A stretch of DNA of 64,000 bases from contig NZ_CP022540.1 in NCBI RefSeq assembly GCF_002237555.1, positions 930,001 to 994,000 of the forward strand. Direction: 5' to 3'. Below, one piece after another: positions 8,752-16,746 of the stretch (the first letter of the stretch is position 1; each line of letters starts with the position of its first letter). The notes beneath the pieces are model-generated. The model was not told the DNA's origin. It did not search any database and saw only the letters and a program-made list of their open reading frames with translations. The stretch comes from Antarctobacter heliothermus. Its GTDB lineage: Bacteria; Pseudomonadota; Alphaproteobacteria; Rhodobacterales; Rhodobacteraceae. Made by a program: the position numbers and the translations under genes.

Positions 8752-8794
8752 TCGCAGCGACGCCCGGTTGATTGGGGTATTTTGACAGAGAAGA

Positions 8795-8832
8795 AGCCGC
8801 AGGGAGTGCTCCTTGCGGCTTTGTTCGTTTTT
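8795..8832 (+). terminator. Rho-independent terminator of the Kdo operon
   Basis: AGCCGCAGGGAG (8795-8806) pairs with CTCCTTGCGGCT (8809-8820) with one G-T wobble, and is followed by TTGTTCGTTTTT. It lies 43 bases after the kdsA stop and just before the end of the convergent phosphohexomutase gene. Confidence 0.88.
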
Positions 8833-8833
8833 A

Positions 8834-10234
8834 TCAGGCGCTGAGCGTTGCGCCCAGTTTGCCAAGGTAGGTGTCTACCAGTGCGGTGGCGGTGTCCCGC
8901 GATCCGGCCTCTGCATAGCAGCGAAATTCTGGCGCGTTGCCCGAGGGGCGCAGGTGGACCACGTCGCCATTGGCGAAGGTCACGCGCAGCCCGTCGGTTG
9001 TGTCCAGCGCGGATTCCGGGCCGGTCGCGGCGAAGAAGGCCGCGCGGGCGGCGGCATCCTCGGTCAGTTTAGCGATGAACGCCTTGGAGGTTTCCGTGGC
9101 AATTCCCTGAATGCGGTCGGCGGCGGTAAAGCGGGGCGGCAGCGCGTCCAGCAGGGCCGACAGCGGCTGACCGGCGGCGCGGGCGGCAACCAGCGGGGCG
9201 AGGTTCGGCAGCAGGCAGTCGCGGGTCATCAGCGGCGCGAGCTTTCCGGTGGGTGCTTGGGCGGCAAAGCCCAGCAGGAAGCCGCCGTTTGCCTCATACC
9301 CCACGACGCGGGCGGCGGGATCGGCCTGCAACGCATCCTCCATCGCAGCGATCACAAAGGGAGAGCCGATTTTGGTGCGGGTGATTTGCGCAAAGTCAAA
9401 GACACCCTCGGCGTCGATCATGGTGTTGGAGGAGACGGGCGTGCAGATCACCTTGGCCCCCAGTGAGGCAGCGGTCACTGCGCCCAGAACGTCGCCCGGT
9501 ACGACGCGCTGCGCATCGTCCACCAGCATCGGGCGGTCGGCGTCGCCGTCGGTCGAGATCAGCACTTGCAGGTCGTGTTCGGCGAACCATCCAGCGAAGA
9601 GTTTCTTGGTGTCCGGGTCGAGCGCCTCTGTATCCACCGGGATGAATTTGTCTGAGCGGGCGATGGCGATGGCGGTGCCGCTCAGCGCCTGAACCACGTC
9701 GATCATGATGTCGCGCGCGACGGAACTGTGTTGGTAGACGCCAACGCGAAGCCCTTGCAGGGCCTCGGTTCCGTAGGCGTCCGTGTAGCGGGCAACATAG
9801 GCGGCGCGCGCGTCGGCCTGTGTCAGGCTGCCTTGTTCGGCGTCGGGGGCGGTTTGGCCGAGGGCCCTGTTGATGAGCGCCTCATCCTCTTTGGAGATCT
9901 CGCCGGTGGGGACGTAGAATTTCAGCCCGTTGCGGTCAGCAGGAATGTGGCTGCCGGTGACCATGACCGCCGCCGCGCCCGCGTTCAGCGAGGACAGCGC
10001 CAGCGCGGGTGTCGGGACCGCGCCGCAGTCCACCGCTTTGAGGCCCGCCGCGCGGATGGCGTCGATCACCCAGCCTGCGATCTGCGGCGACGAGGGGCGC
10101 AGGTCGCGGCCCACATGCACCGCGCCGCCGTGGGGGCAGGCGCTGAGAAAGGCGGTGACGTAGTCGTGCACCAGCGGTTCGGTCAGTTCCACGACGAGGC
10201 CGCGCAGGCCGCTTGTTCCGAATTTGGGGGCCAT
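8834..10234 (-). CDS. Phosphohexomutase (phosphomannomutase/phosphoglucomutase family)
   Basis: A 466-aa alpha-D-phosphohexomutase that moves phosphate between C6 and C1 of a hexose phosphate, feeding nucleotide-sugar synthesis. It begins MAPKFGTSGLRGLV, the usual N-terminal signature. The active-site phosphoserine is Ser95 in MVTGSHIPADRNG, the metal loop is STDGDADRP, the sugar-recognition loop is GYEANGGFLLG and the phosphate-binding end is LRPSGNAPEFRCY. The TGSHIP variant of the serine loop is less common than TASHNP. The ATG at 10234 gives this exact N-terminus; in-frame sequence upstream is Arg/Pro-rich noise. Mannose or glucose specificity cannot be decided. Proximity to ugd and kds genes supports a role in surface polysaccharide. 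Confidence 0.92.
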   Translation of the reverse strand: MAPKFGTSGLRGLVVELTEPLVHDYVTAFLSACPHGGAVHVGRDLRPSSPQIAGWVIDAIRAAGLKAVDCGAVPTPALALSSLNAGAAAVMVTGSHIPADRNGLKFYVPTGEISKEDEALINRALGQTAPDAEQGSLTQADARAAYVARYTDAYGTEALQGLRVGVYQHSSVARDIMIDVVQALSGTAIAIARSDKFIPVDTEALDPDTKKLFAGWFAEHDLQVLISTDGDADRPMLVDDAQRVVPGDVLGAVTAASLGAKVICTPVSSNTMIDAEGVFDFAQITRTKIGSPFVIAAMEDALQADPAARVVGYEANGGFLLGFAAQAPTGKLAPLMTRDCLLPNLAPLVAARAAGQPLSALLDALPPRFTAADRIQGIATETSKAFIAKLTEDAAARAAFFAATGPESALDTTDGLRVTFANGDVVHLRPSGNAPEFRCYAEAGSRDTATALVDTYLGKLGATLSA

Positions 10235-10357
10235 TCTGTAATCCCTGTCCTTGAAATACGTTGCGTGCCGATGCCCGCGCGCGGTTCTTTTCCCGAGTCT
10301 CGCCCGCAAAGGCAAGGGCGGGTTCCGCTGCGCGGCCTTGCGGCCTAGTCTGTGGCC

Positions 10358-10936
10358 ATGAAACGCGCATTTGCCCTGATCCTGTGTCTGTCTACCGCGC
10401 CATTGGCGGCGGCCCCTTATGCCGAGCATCAAGAGGCGCGGCCGGATCTGTTTGACCCCGCGACGGGGTATCGCGTTGGGCGGCAGAGGGCGCCGACGCC
10501 TGACGACATTCCCGCGCCTGCGGTTCTGGTATCGCCGGTCGAGGCGCGCGACCTGCTGGCGGCGGGGGCCGTGGCGCTGGATGTCTTTGGCGCACAGCAG
10601 TCGCGGTTCGATGAGTTGGATGGCACCTGGCTGGTGTCGCAACAGCGGCTGAGCCTGCCCGGCGCGATCTGGCTGCCCGAGGTGGGGCGCGGGCAGTTGA
10701 GCGCGGTCATGCAGCGCTATCTGGCAGAGGGGCTGACGCAGGCGACGGGCGGCGACATGGCGCGGCCCTTGGTGGTGTACTGTGTCGCCGATTGCTGGAT
10801 GAGTTGGAACGCCGCGCAGAGGATCGCAGCGATGGGGTATGCGCGTGTGCACTGGTTCCGGCTGGGCACGGACGGGTGGCTGGACATGGGCGGGGTGCTG
10901 GAGCCGGTCGATCCGGTGCCGGTCAACGTCGACTAG
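10358..10936 (+). CDS. PQQ-dependent catabolism-associated CXXCW motif protein (rhodanese-like)
   Basis: A 192-aa exported protein (signal MKRAFALILCLSTAPLAAA) belonging to the rhodanese-like family found beside PQQ alcohol dehydrogenases. The diagnostic region is VVYCVADCWMSWNAAQRIA, with Cys142 and Cys146 followed by Trp147. FDPATGYRVGRQRAPTPDDI near residue 30 is also typical. Its job is unproven; a thiol or sulfur relay for the periplasmic quinoprotein system is often supposed. ATG 10358 is preferred; a GTG six bases upstream is possible. Its TAG stop is part of CTAG, which is also the stop of the convergent metallohydrolase gene. It marks the left end of the alcohol-oxidation locus. Confidence 0.88.
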   Translation: MKRAFALILCLSTAPLAAAPYAEHQEARPDLFDPATGYRVGRQRAPTPDDIPAPAVLVSPVEARDLLAAGAVALDVFGAQQSRFDELDGTWLVSQQRLSLPGAIWLPEVGRGQLSAVMQRYLAEGLTQATGGDMARPLVVYCVADCWMSWNAAQRIAAMGYARVHWFRLGTDGWLDMGGVLEPVDPVPVNVD

Positions 10937-11874
10937 TTGCCGCGCGGCAGCTCTTCCAGTTCGATCCCCGGGAACAGGTGGGTGACAGAGCGCTGATACT
11001 CTTGCGGCTGCGCGCCCATGGTGGCGAACCGCTCTGGCAGGGGGGTGTCCATCAGTTCGACCATGTCCAGACCGGACTGGGCGCCGTCGCGCAGCGCGGT
11101 GTCGAGCCAGCGCAGGTAGTCGCGGGTCTGGGTGATCGCCGCCCCGGTCGGGTCGGCGGGGCCGTGGCCAGGAAGGATCAGCGCCGGTTTCTGCGCGTCC
11201 AGCGCATCCAGTGATGCGATCCAGCGCGGCAAGTCGGCGCTGGGTGTGGTCGGCGCGCGGTTGTGGAACACAAGGTCGCCCGCGATCAGAGTGCCTGTCC
11301 GGCGGTCCAGCAGGGCAAGATCCGCCGCCGTGTGTCCGCCCAGCGGAAGAGCGAGGAAATCGCGGCCGTCCAGACGGATATCGCCGCCCGCGATCACATC
11401 CGTTGGTGGCACCACCTCTGTGCCGCGCATCCAGTCGCCCAGAATACGATACATGTTGTCGGCAAAGCCTTCGCCCTCTGCCAGCGCGGCCTGTCGCGTC
11501 TCGCCCAGCGCAAGGATCGGCGTCCCGGCAAAGACCTGATTGCCAAAGAAATGGTCGGGGTGATGGTGGGTGTTTACCACGGTCGAGATGCCGCGAATGT
11601 CCAGACTGCGGGCGAGAGTCACCAGCGCCTCGCCATAGCGGCGCGATGATCCGGTATCGATCAGAATCAGCCCGCTGTCGCCCTTGATCAGGGTGATGTT
11701 CACAATCGCGCCGCCGTTCTGCATCGAGAAGTGGTCGGTTGCGCCTTCGACCATCCAGATACCATCGGCCAGCGGCTTGGCGACCAGATCATAGGACAGA
11801 CGGGCCTGTGCAAAGGCGCGCGGGGCCAGCGGCAGAGCGGCCAGCGCGCCCAGAATCGTGCGACGTGTCAGCAT
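10933..11874 (-). CDS. Quinoprotein relay system zinc metallohydrolase (SoxH-related MBL fold)
   Basis: A 313-aa metallo-beta-lactamase-fold hydrolase with an RR-containing export signal (MLTRRTILGALAALPLAPRAFA), possibly Tat-dependent. The zinc motif is VVNTHHHPDHFFGN, with further ligands in LPLGGHTAADLAL, IAGDLVFH and ILPGHGPAD. This is the SoxH-like type that accompanies a SoxYZ-like carrier in quinoprotein dehydrogenase loci. A hydrolytic role on a carrier-bound thioester is plausible but unproven. The start ATG at 11874 overlaps the stop of the SoxYZ-like gene by one base (TGATG), so the two are translationally coupled and probably work together. Confidence 0.88.
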   Translation of the reverse strand: MLTRRTILGALAALPLAPRAFAQARLSYDLVAKPLADGIWMVEGATDHFSMQNGGAIVNITLIKGDSGLILIDTGSSRRYGEALVTLARSLDIRGISTVVNTHHHPDHFFGNQVFAGTPILALGETRQAALAEGEGFADNMYRILGDWMRGTEVVPPTDVIAGGDIRLDGRDFLALPLGGHTAADLALLDRRTGTLIAGDLVFHNRAPTTPSADLPRWIASLDALDAQKPALILPGHGPADPTGAAITQTRDYLRWLDTALRDGAQSGLDMVELMDTPLPERFATMGAQPQEYQRSVTHLFPGIELEELPRGN

Positions 11875-12659
11875 CAGTTCAGGTCACCTTCGCTCAGAAC
11901 GCCGCGGATGCGGTTGCCGTTGTTGTCGCGCCCGACCACCTTGACCGAGGCGGGCAGTGCGCCCTTGGCAAAGTAAAAGGTAAAGGCCGGGTCCTCATTC
12001 ACCGGCTCTGCCAGTTCCAGCCGCGCCAGTTGCGTGCCGTCATCCCGTTGCAAGGACAGATCCTGAATGATGAACACCGGGATGCCATCGGCCAATCCGG
12101 TGTCCATCGGGTGATCCACGATCAGGCGGGCGCGCCCGGCGGCGGACCAAAGCCGCCCGTGTACCTCACCCAGTTTCTCTTCCCAATCGTCGTTGGCATA
12201 GGCGTGGGCAGGCGCAGTGCACCCACCGCCCGCCGCGTCGATATAGATTGAACCGACATGCCATGCGCCGGAGTGCGTCTCGACGCTGGCGCGGATGGCG
12301 GTGGCCTGATCAATCTTGAACCGCAGCGACAGCTTGGCGTCGGCCTGATCGGGGTAATAGGTCAGGATGTGCGGGATCGGGCCGTAATCGGCACTGACCA
12401 CGATACGTTTGACGTCCGGGATCGCCGTGGCGTCGACCAGCAGGGGGACATTCAGGCTATCCTCGGCCGAGGCGGGCGCACGCAACACCACGCGATCGTC
12501 AAAGCGGATGTCGGCGGGATCACCCAAAAGCCCCTTCTGGTGATAATCCCACATGCCCGACTGCATCGGATCGCTCAGCGGGGTCTGTGGATCGTCCAGC
12601 GCGATAGCCGCCCCCGCAAAGAGACCCAGCAGCGCAACCAGCGTTGTGCGAAGAAACAT
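11874..12659 (-). CDS. Quinoprotein dehydrogenase-associated SoxYZ-like carrier
   Basis: A 261-aa exported protein (signal MFLRTTLVALLGLFAGAAIA). The N-terminal half resembles SoxY and ends in AAGGGCTAPAHAYAN, where Cys147 of the GGGC motif matches the sulfur-carrying Cys of SoxY; in SoxY this Cys is near the C-terminus, here it is followed by a SoxZ-like domain (residues about 165-261), so the two Sox carrier subunits are fused. No other sox genes are near, which argues against thiosulfate oxidation and for a carrier role in the alcohol-oxidation system. It is the first gene of a two-gene unit with the metallohydrolase, divergent from the NosR-like gene. Confidence 0.87.
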   Translation of the reverse strand: MFLRTTLVALLGLFAGAAIALDDPQTPLSDPMQSGMWDYHQKGLLGDPADIRFDDRVVLRAPASAEDSLNVPLLVDATAIPDVKRIVVSADYGPIPHILTYYPDQADAKLSLRFKIDQATAIRASVETHSGAWHVGSIYIDAAGGGCTAPAHAYANDDWEEKLGEVHGRLWSAAGRARLIVDHPMDTGLADGIPVFIIQDLSLQRDDGTQLARLELAEPVNEDPAFTFYFAKGALPASVKVVGRDNNGNRIRGVLSEGDLN

Positions 12660-12784
12660 GGCGGACCCTCCCCGTCGTGCCAGATTTGGGGGGCAGGCTA
12701 ACACGGGGGTCGCGCCGTTTCACCGCGCCTATAGTCGTAGATCCCTGCGCCGCACCCTAGGCTGTGGTCCGTCGCCGCCGCCCA

Positions 12785-12800
12785 TTGGACCAAGGTCGCA
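12785..12800. promoter_or_regulatory. Candidate operator TTGGACCAAGGTCGCA between divergent units
   Basis: The 16-mer lies between the SoxYZ-like and NosR-like start codons (12659 and 12838). It matches position by position with 21974-21989 and 24951-24966, following TKGGACCWARGTCS. A weaker partner with GCTGTGGTCC lies at 12757-12772, 28 bp away centre to centre. A binding site for the LuxR-type regulator at 31254 is an inference. Confidence 0.45.
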
Positions 12801-12837
12801 TTTGGGCAGGTTGCGGGCGCGTCATAGGCTGCGCCTC

Positions 12838-14922
12838 ATGCGATATGTCCTTGTTCTGCTGGCGTCCTGCCTGATCCATTTTGCGGGCCTTGCGCAGGCC
12901 GAGACGCTGAGCCGCGACGCCTTGGCAGAGCGGGTTATTCCGCCTTTCATTCTGGGCGAACCGGTGAACGACAAAGGCGTCTGGACGCTGGAGAATGCGG
13001 GCGGGATCACCGCAGGCTATATTTTTGAAACCGAACCGCTGGCCCCCCTGCCCGGCTTTTCCGGCGCGCCGATCAACGCCTTGGTGTTGCTGGACCTTGA
13101 GGGGCGGTTCATGGATGTCCAACTGGTCAGCCATAACGAGCCGATCTTTGTGTCCGGCCTTGGGCAGGCGGCGTTTGAGGCGTTCTTTACCCAGTATCGG
13201 GGCCATTCCATCGCCGCGCCGATGGTGGTGGGCACGCCCTATGGCGACAGCGGCGGCACCGGCGCGTTGGTCTATCTGGACGGTGTGACCAAGGCGACCG
13301 CCAGCGTGCGGATCGCGCATGAATCGATTCTGGCCGCGACCTTGCAGGTGGCGCGGGAAAAGATGCAGGGCGTATCCGCCGGCCCGCCCGCCTATCCCGA
13401 TCCTGCGGTGGATGAAGCCCTGACATGGGACGATCTGGTGGCGCAGGGGCTGGCGACCCGGCACCGTGTGACCAACGCCCAGATCGAGGCAGAATTTGCC
13501 GGAACGCTGTGGGAAGATGACGACCCGGCGGCCAAGGAAGACCCTGAAGGGGCCTATCTGGATCTGTGGATTGTCGATCTTGGCCCGCCGTCGATTGCGC
13601 GGGCGGTGCTGGACGGGCCGTCCTTTGCCGAGGTGCAGGAGTTCCTGACCATTTCGACCTTTGATGAGCCGATCCCGTTGATCGAGGCGGGGCGGCACGG
13701 GTTGATCACAGAGGATTTCGTGCGCAACACCTCGCCCGATCTGCTGACAGCCGAACAGTTTGGCCTGCCGATTGCGTTGCGGGACAGCGATCTGCTGTTT
13801 TCCTTGCGCGACGACCTGCCAGAGGCGGTGCGGGACGGGAAGGCGATGATCCTGCGCACCGACAGGCGGCTGGGGTTTGACCCGACAGAACCCTGGACGC
13901 TGCATGTGGAGGCGGTGCGCAAGCACGGCTCTTTCATGCCGCAGGTGGGCAGCGTCGCGCTGTCATCCACGCAGGCCACCGACGCCCGGTTTTTTGCCCG
14001 CGCCGAGGCACCGCGCGCCCTGCCGCCGTGGCGGGCAGCGCTGCGCGAACGGCAAACTGACCTGATTGTGCTGGGCCTTGGTCTGGCGGGGCTGTTGTCG
14101 GTGCTGTTCTGGCGGCAGTCGGCGCTGGCCGGTCTGCGGTATTTTACGCCTGTGCGGCTGGCGGTGCTGGCGGTCATGACGGGGTTTGTGGGCTGGTGGG
14201 GACAGGGGCAACTGTCCATCGTCACGGTGATCGGGGTGATCCGCACGGCGTGGGAGGGCGGCAGCTATGCCTTTCTGCTGTATGATCCGTTTTCGCTGCT
14301 GGTCTGGGGCGCGGCGATTGTCGGCTTTGTCGTCTGGGGGCGGGCGCTGTTCTGCGGCTGGCTGTGTCCCTTTGGTGCCATGCAAGAGTTTGCGCATCAT
14401 CTGGGGCGGTTGCTGCGCCTGCCGCAGGTGACGGTGTCGGCAAGGTGGGATGCGCGGTTGAAGCTGGTGAAATACGGCGTGTTGGCGGGGCTGGTGGGGC
14501 TGGCCTTTGTCGCGCCGGGCGCGTTGGACAAGGCGGCAGAGGTGGAGCCGTTCAAGACCGCCGTCACCACGTTCTTTGTCCGTGAATGGTACTATGTCGC
14601 CTATGCGGTGGGGCTGTTGCTGCTGTCGGCGGTGCTGTTCAAAGGGTTCTGCCGCTACATCTGCCCGCTCGGGGCGCTGATGGCGCTGGGCGGGCTGTTG
14701 CGCGGGCGCGACTGGATCGCGCGGCGGGCAGAGTGCGGCAGCCCCTGCCAGCTTTGCTCTGTGCGCTGCAAGTATCAGGCGATCCCGAAGGCGGGCCCGA
14801 AAACCGGCAAGATCGACTATGGCGAGTGCTTTGGCTGCCTGGATTGCGTCACGATCCACGACGATCCGGCACAATGCGTGCCGCTGGTTTTGAAGACACG
14901 CGAACGGAGGCGGGCAGCATGA
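12838..14922 (+). CDS. NosR/NirI-like membrane flavo-iron-sulfur protein
   Basis: A 694-aa membrane protein with an export signal (MRYVLVLLASCLIHFAGLAQA). A periplasmic FMN-binding domain occupies about residues 70-175 and contains the flavinylation motif DGVTKATAS, with Thr154 as likely site of covalent FMN. From about residue 410 there are five or more membrane segments; the cytoplasmic side carries CGWLCPFG and CRYICPLG. Near the C-terminus, CGSPCQLCSVRC and CFGCLDC are ferredoxin-like cluster motifs. NosR moves electrons from quinol to periplasmic reductases; here there is no nitrous oxide or nitrite reductase, and neighbours are quinoprotein accessories. The ATG at 12838 gives the signal peptide. 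Its stop overlaps apbE (ATGA). Confidence 0.88.
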   Translation: MRYVLVLLASCLIHFAGLAQAETLSRDALAERVIPPFILGEPVNDKGVWTLENAGGITAGYIFETEPLAPLPGFSGAPINALVLLDLEGRFMDVQLVSHNEPIFVSGLGQAAFEAFFTQYRGHSIAAPMVVGTPYGDSGGTGALVYLDGVTKATASVRIAHESILAATLQVAREKMQGVSAGPPAYPDPAVDEALTWDDLVAQGLATRHRVTNAQIEAEFAGTLWEDDDPAAKEDPEGAYLDLWIVDLGPPSIARAVLDGPSFAEVQEFLTISTFDEPIPLIEAGRHGLITEDFVRNTSPDLLTAEQFGLPIALRDSDLLFSLRDDLPEAVRDGKAMILRTDRRLGFDPTEPWTLHVEAVRKHGSFMPQVGSVALSSTQATDARFFARAEAPRALPPWRAALRERQTDLIVLGLGLAGLLSVLFWRQSALAGLRYFTPVRLAVLAVMTGFVGWWGQGQLSIVTVIGVIRTAWEGGSYAFLLYDPFSLLVWGAAIVGFVVWGRALFCGWLCPFGAMQEFAHHLGRLLRLPQVTVSARWDARLKLVKYGVLAGLVGLAFVAPGALDKAAEVEPFKTAVTTFFVREWYYVAYAVGLLLLSAVLFKGFCRYICPLGALMALGGLLRGRDWIARRAECGSPCQLCSVRCKYQAIPKAGPKTGKIDYGECFGCLDCVTIHDDPAQCVPLVLKTRERRRAA

Positions 14923-15803
14923 AGCGACGGCGTTTCCTGACTCTCTCCGCCGCTTTCGCGAGCGCGCCCAGCCTAAGCCGGGCCGCACCCTATCGCGGAA
15001 CATGGACGGGTCAAGCCATGGGGGCCGATGTCAGTGTGACGCTGAAAGGCCCAAGACAATTGGTGCAGCGCACGTTGACGACAATCCCAGCACATCTGGA
15101 CGATATGGAGCGTGCTTTTAGCCTGTATCGGTCCGACTCCGCGCTTTCGCGCCTTAACCGCAACGGATTCCTCAGGTCACCTGCCGACCTGCGGGGCATT
15201 CTGGACGATATCGACGCCGCATACGCGCTGACAGACGGATTGTTCGATCCGACAGTTCAACCACTGTGGAGAGCGTTGGCAGACGGGCGTGACACGGCCG
15301 AAGCCCGCAAATTGATTGGGTGGCGCGGGGTCATCAATAGTCAGACCGACGGGATTCGCCTGCGGGCTGGTCAGAAACTCACACTGAACGGAATCGCGCA
15401 GGGATTTGCGACAGATTTTGTGCGTGGTCACCTCAAGGCCGCAGGGTTTGACCATGCGCTGATCGACATTGGCGAACAGGCGGCGTTGGGAGGCCCCTTC
15501 ACGCTAGGACTGTCCGATCCGGAACAGGGGATCGTGAGCACGTTGGCCCTGAGTGACCGTGCGATTGCAAGCTCTAGCCCCGCCGCGCTGCGACTAGGAG
15601 ACCAATGGCACATCCTTGCCCCGGACGGGCGGCCACCGCTTTGGTCTACGGTCAGCATAGAGGCCGCAAGCGCGACTTGGGCGGATGCGCTGTCCACGGC
15701 CGCGGTGTTCATGGATCTTAACCGGCTTCGCAGGTTGAAACGGGAGGCCGGACTGAACCGGATCACCGCAGTCGATGCGGAGGGCAATCTGCGGACGGTC
15801 TAG
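14919..15803 (+). CDS. apbE: ApbE family FAD:protein FMN transferase
   Basis: A 294-aa flavin transferase that attaches FMN from FAD to Thr residues of exported redox proteins. The signal MKRRRFLTLSAAFASAPSLSRA indicates export with a twin-Arg-like start. Family features seen are GTWTGQAMGADVSVTL, the SLYRSDSALSRLNRNG segment, the TLNGIAQGFATDFV nucleotide region and the C-terminal ATWADALSTAAVFM metal site. Its start overlaps the NosR-like gene by ATGA, and the obvious substrate is Thr154 in that protein. Base composition looks less G-rich than the preceding gene, but the frame is intact and length normal. Confidence 0.93.
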   Translation: MKRRRFLTLSAAFASAPSLSRAAPYRGTWTGQAMGADVSVTLKGPRQLVQRTLTTIPAHLDDMERAFSLYRSDSALSRLNRNGFLRSPADLRGILDDIDAAYALTDGLFDPTVQPLWRALADGRDTAEARKLIGWRGVINSQTDGIRLRAGQKLTLNGIAQGFATDFVRGHLKAAGFDHALIDIGEQAALGGPFTLGLSDPEQGIVSTLALSDRAIASSSPAALRLGDQWHILAPDGRPPLWSTVSIEAASATWADALSTAAVFMDLNRLRRLKREAGLNRITAVDAEGNLRTV

Positions 15804-15853
15804 GGCGCCTGCCCCCGACGCTTATTCCAGACAGAAGAAACGCCAGAGACGAA

Positions 15854-15882
15854 AAGACCCCCGGCGATACCGGGGGTCTTTG
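15854..15882. terminator. Bidirectional terminator between apbE and coxM
   Basis: A perfect 11-bp stem, AAGACCCCCGG (15854-15864) with CCGGGGGTCTT (15870-15880), closes a CGATA loop. The plus strand ends in TCTTTG, and the minus strand continues with TTTTC, so it can serve both convergent operons. Confidence 0.85.
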
Positions 15883-15900
15883 AGGTCACGCAAAGGCGGC

Positions 15901-16692
15901 TCAGCTAGCCGCGGCGACCGCGCGTTTGGTCATCACGCCGACAAGATGGGCGCGGTAGGCGCCGGTGCCGTGCAGGTCGGAGATCATGTCGTCGCCCGAC
16001 AGCGACAGACCGGCCACCGCATCGGGAGAGAAGTTGGACGACAGCGCGGCCTCTGCCTCGGTCCAGCGGAAGACGCCGTTTTCGGACGCTCCTGTCACCG
16101 CAACGCGCACGCCGTCGGCGTATTTCGCCACAAAGACAGCCGTCAGCGCGAAACGCGAGGCGGGCTGTTCGAACTTGGCGTAGCCTGCGACCTCTGGCAC
16201 CGGGAAGCGGACCGAGGTGATGATTTCACCCTCTTCCAGAGCGGTGGTGAACATGCCCTGAAAGAAATCGTCTGCCGCGATTTCGCGGTTGTTGGTCACG
16301 ATCGTCGCGCCCGAACCCAGCGCCGCCGCCGGGTAGCAGGCCGACGGGTCGTTGTTGGCAATGCTGCCGCCGATGGTGCCGCGATTGCGGACCGCCGGAT
16401 CGCCGATGCCGCCGGCCAGTTTCGCCAGACCGGGGTAGATCGAGGCCGCCTCTGCCGCGACGGTAGCGTGGGTGGTGCCGCCACCGATGGCAAGGTCACC
16501 GCTGTCTTCGCGGCAAACGCCCTTCATGTCCGCGATGCCGGTCAGGCTGACCAGAACCGAGGGGCTGGCCAGACGCTGTTTCAGCGTCGGGATCAGGGTT
16601 TGACCACCGGACAGCGCCTGAGCGTCTTCCTGTCCAAGGGCCGAAACCGCGTCGGCCACACTGGTGGGCCGGACCATATCGAATGAATACAT
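15901..16692 (-). CDS. coxM: CO dehydrogenase-type medium (FAD) subunit
   Basis: The 263-aa FAD subunit of a xanthine-oxidase-family molybdenum hydroxylase. FAD-binding signatures AIGGGTTHATVA and GTIGGSIANNDPSACYPAA are present, and the N-terminus MYSFDMVRPTSVADAVSAL with SGGQTLIPTLKQRL is typical CoxM. It passes electrons from the iron-sulfur subunit to the respiratory chain. It is the last gene in coxG-S-L-M order on the minus strand, 54 bp after coxL with a strong hairpin in the gap. Length is slightly short of the usual 280-290. Confidence 0.93.
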   Translation of the reverse strand: MYSFDMVRPTSVADAVSALGQEDAQALSGGQTLIPTLKQRLASPSVLVSLTGIADMKGVCREDSGDLAIGGGTTHATVAAEAASIYPGLAKLAGGIGDPAVRNRGTIGGSIANNDPSACYPAAALGSGATIVTNNREIAADDFFQGMFTTALEEGEIITSVRFPVPEVAGYAKFEQPASRFALTAVFVAKYADGVRVAVTGASENGVFRWTEAEAALSSNFSPDAVAGLSLSGDDMISDLHGTGAYRAHLVGVMTKRAVAAAS

Positions 16693-16713
16693 TTCTTGTC
16701 CTCCTGTTGAGTT

Positions 16714-16740
16714 CCCCCGGCCCTGTTGTCAGGCCGGGGG
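16714..16740 (-). promoter_or_regulatory. Intercistronic hairpin between coxL and coxM
   Basis: CCCCCGGCC (16714-16722) and GGCCGGGGG (16732-16740) pair perfectly around a 9-base loop, directly after the coxL stop. No T-run follows, so it is more likely an mRNA-stabilising or attenuating hairpin than a full terminator. Confidence 0.55.
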
Positions 16741-16746
16741 CAGGCA

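Noticed and set aside
10235..10852. An N-terminal extension of 206 codons on the phosphohexomutase gene
   Set aside because: It covers the antisense of the CXXCW gene and is Arg/Pro-rich; the family N-terminus MAPKFGTSGLRG starts exactly at 10234.
12838..14922. Calling the FMN and iron-sulfur membrane protein a true NosR with nitrous oxide metabolism
   Set aside because: No nosZ, nosD, nosL or nir genes are near; all neighbours belong to quinoprotein accessory families.
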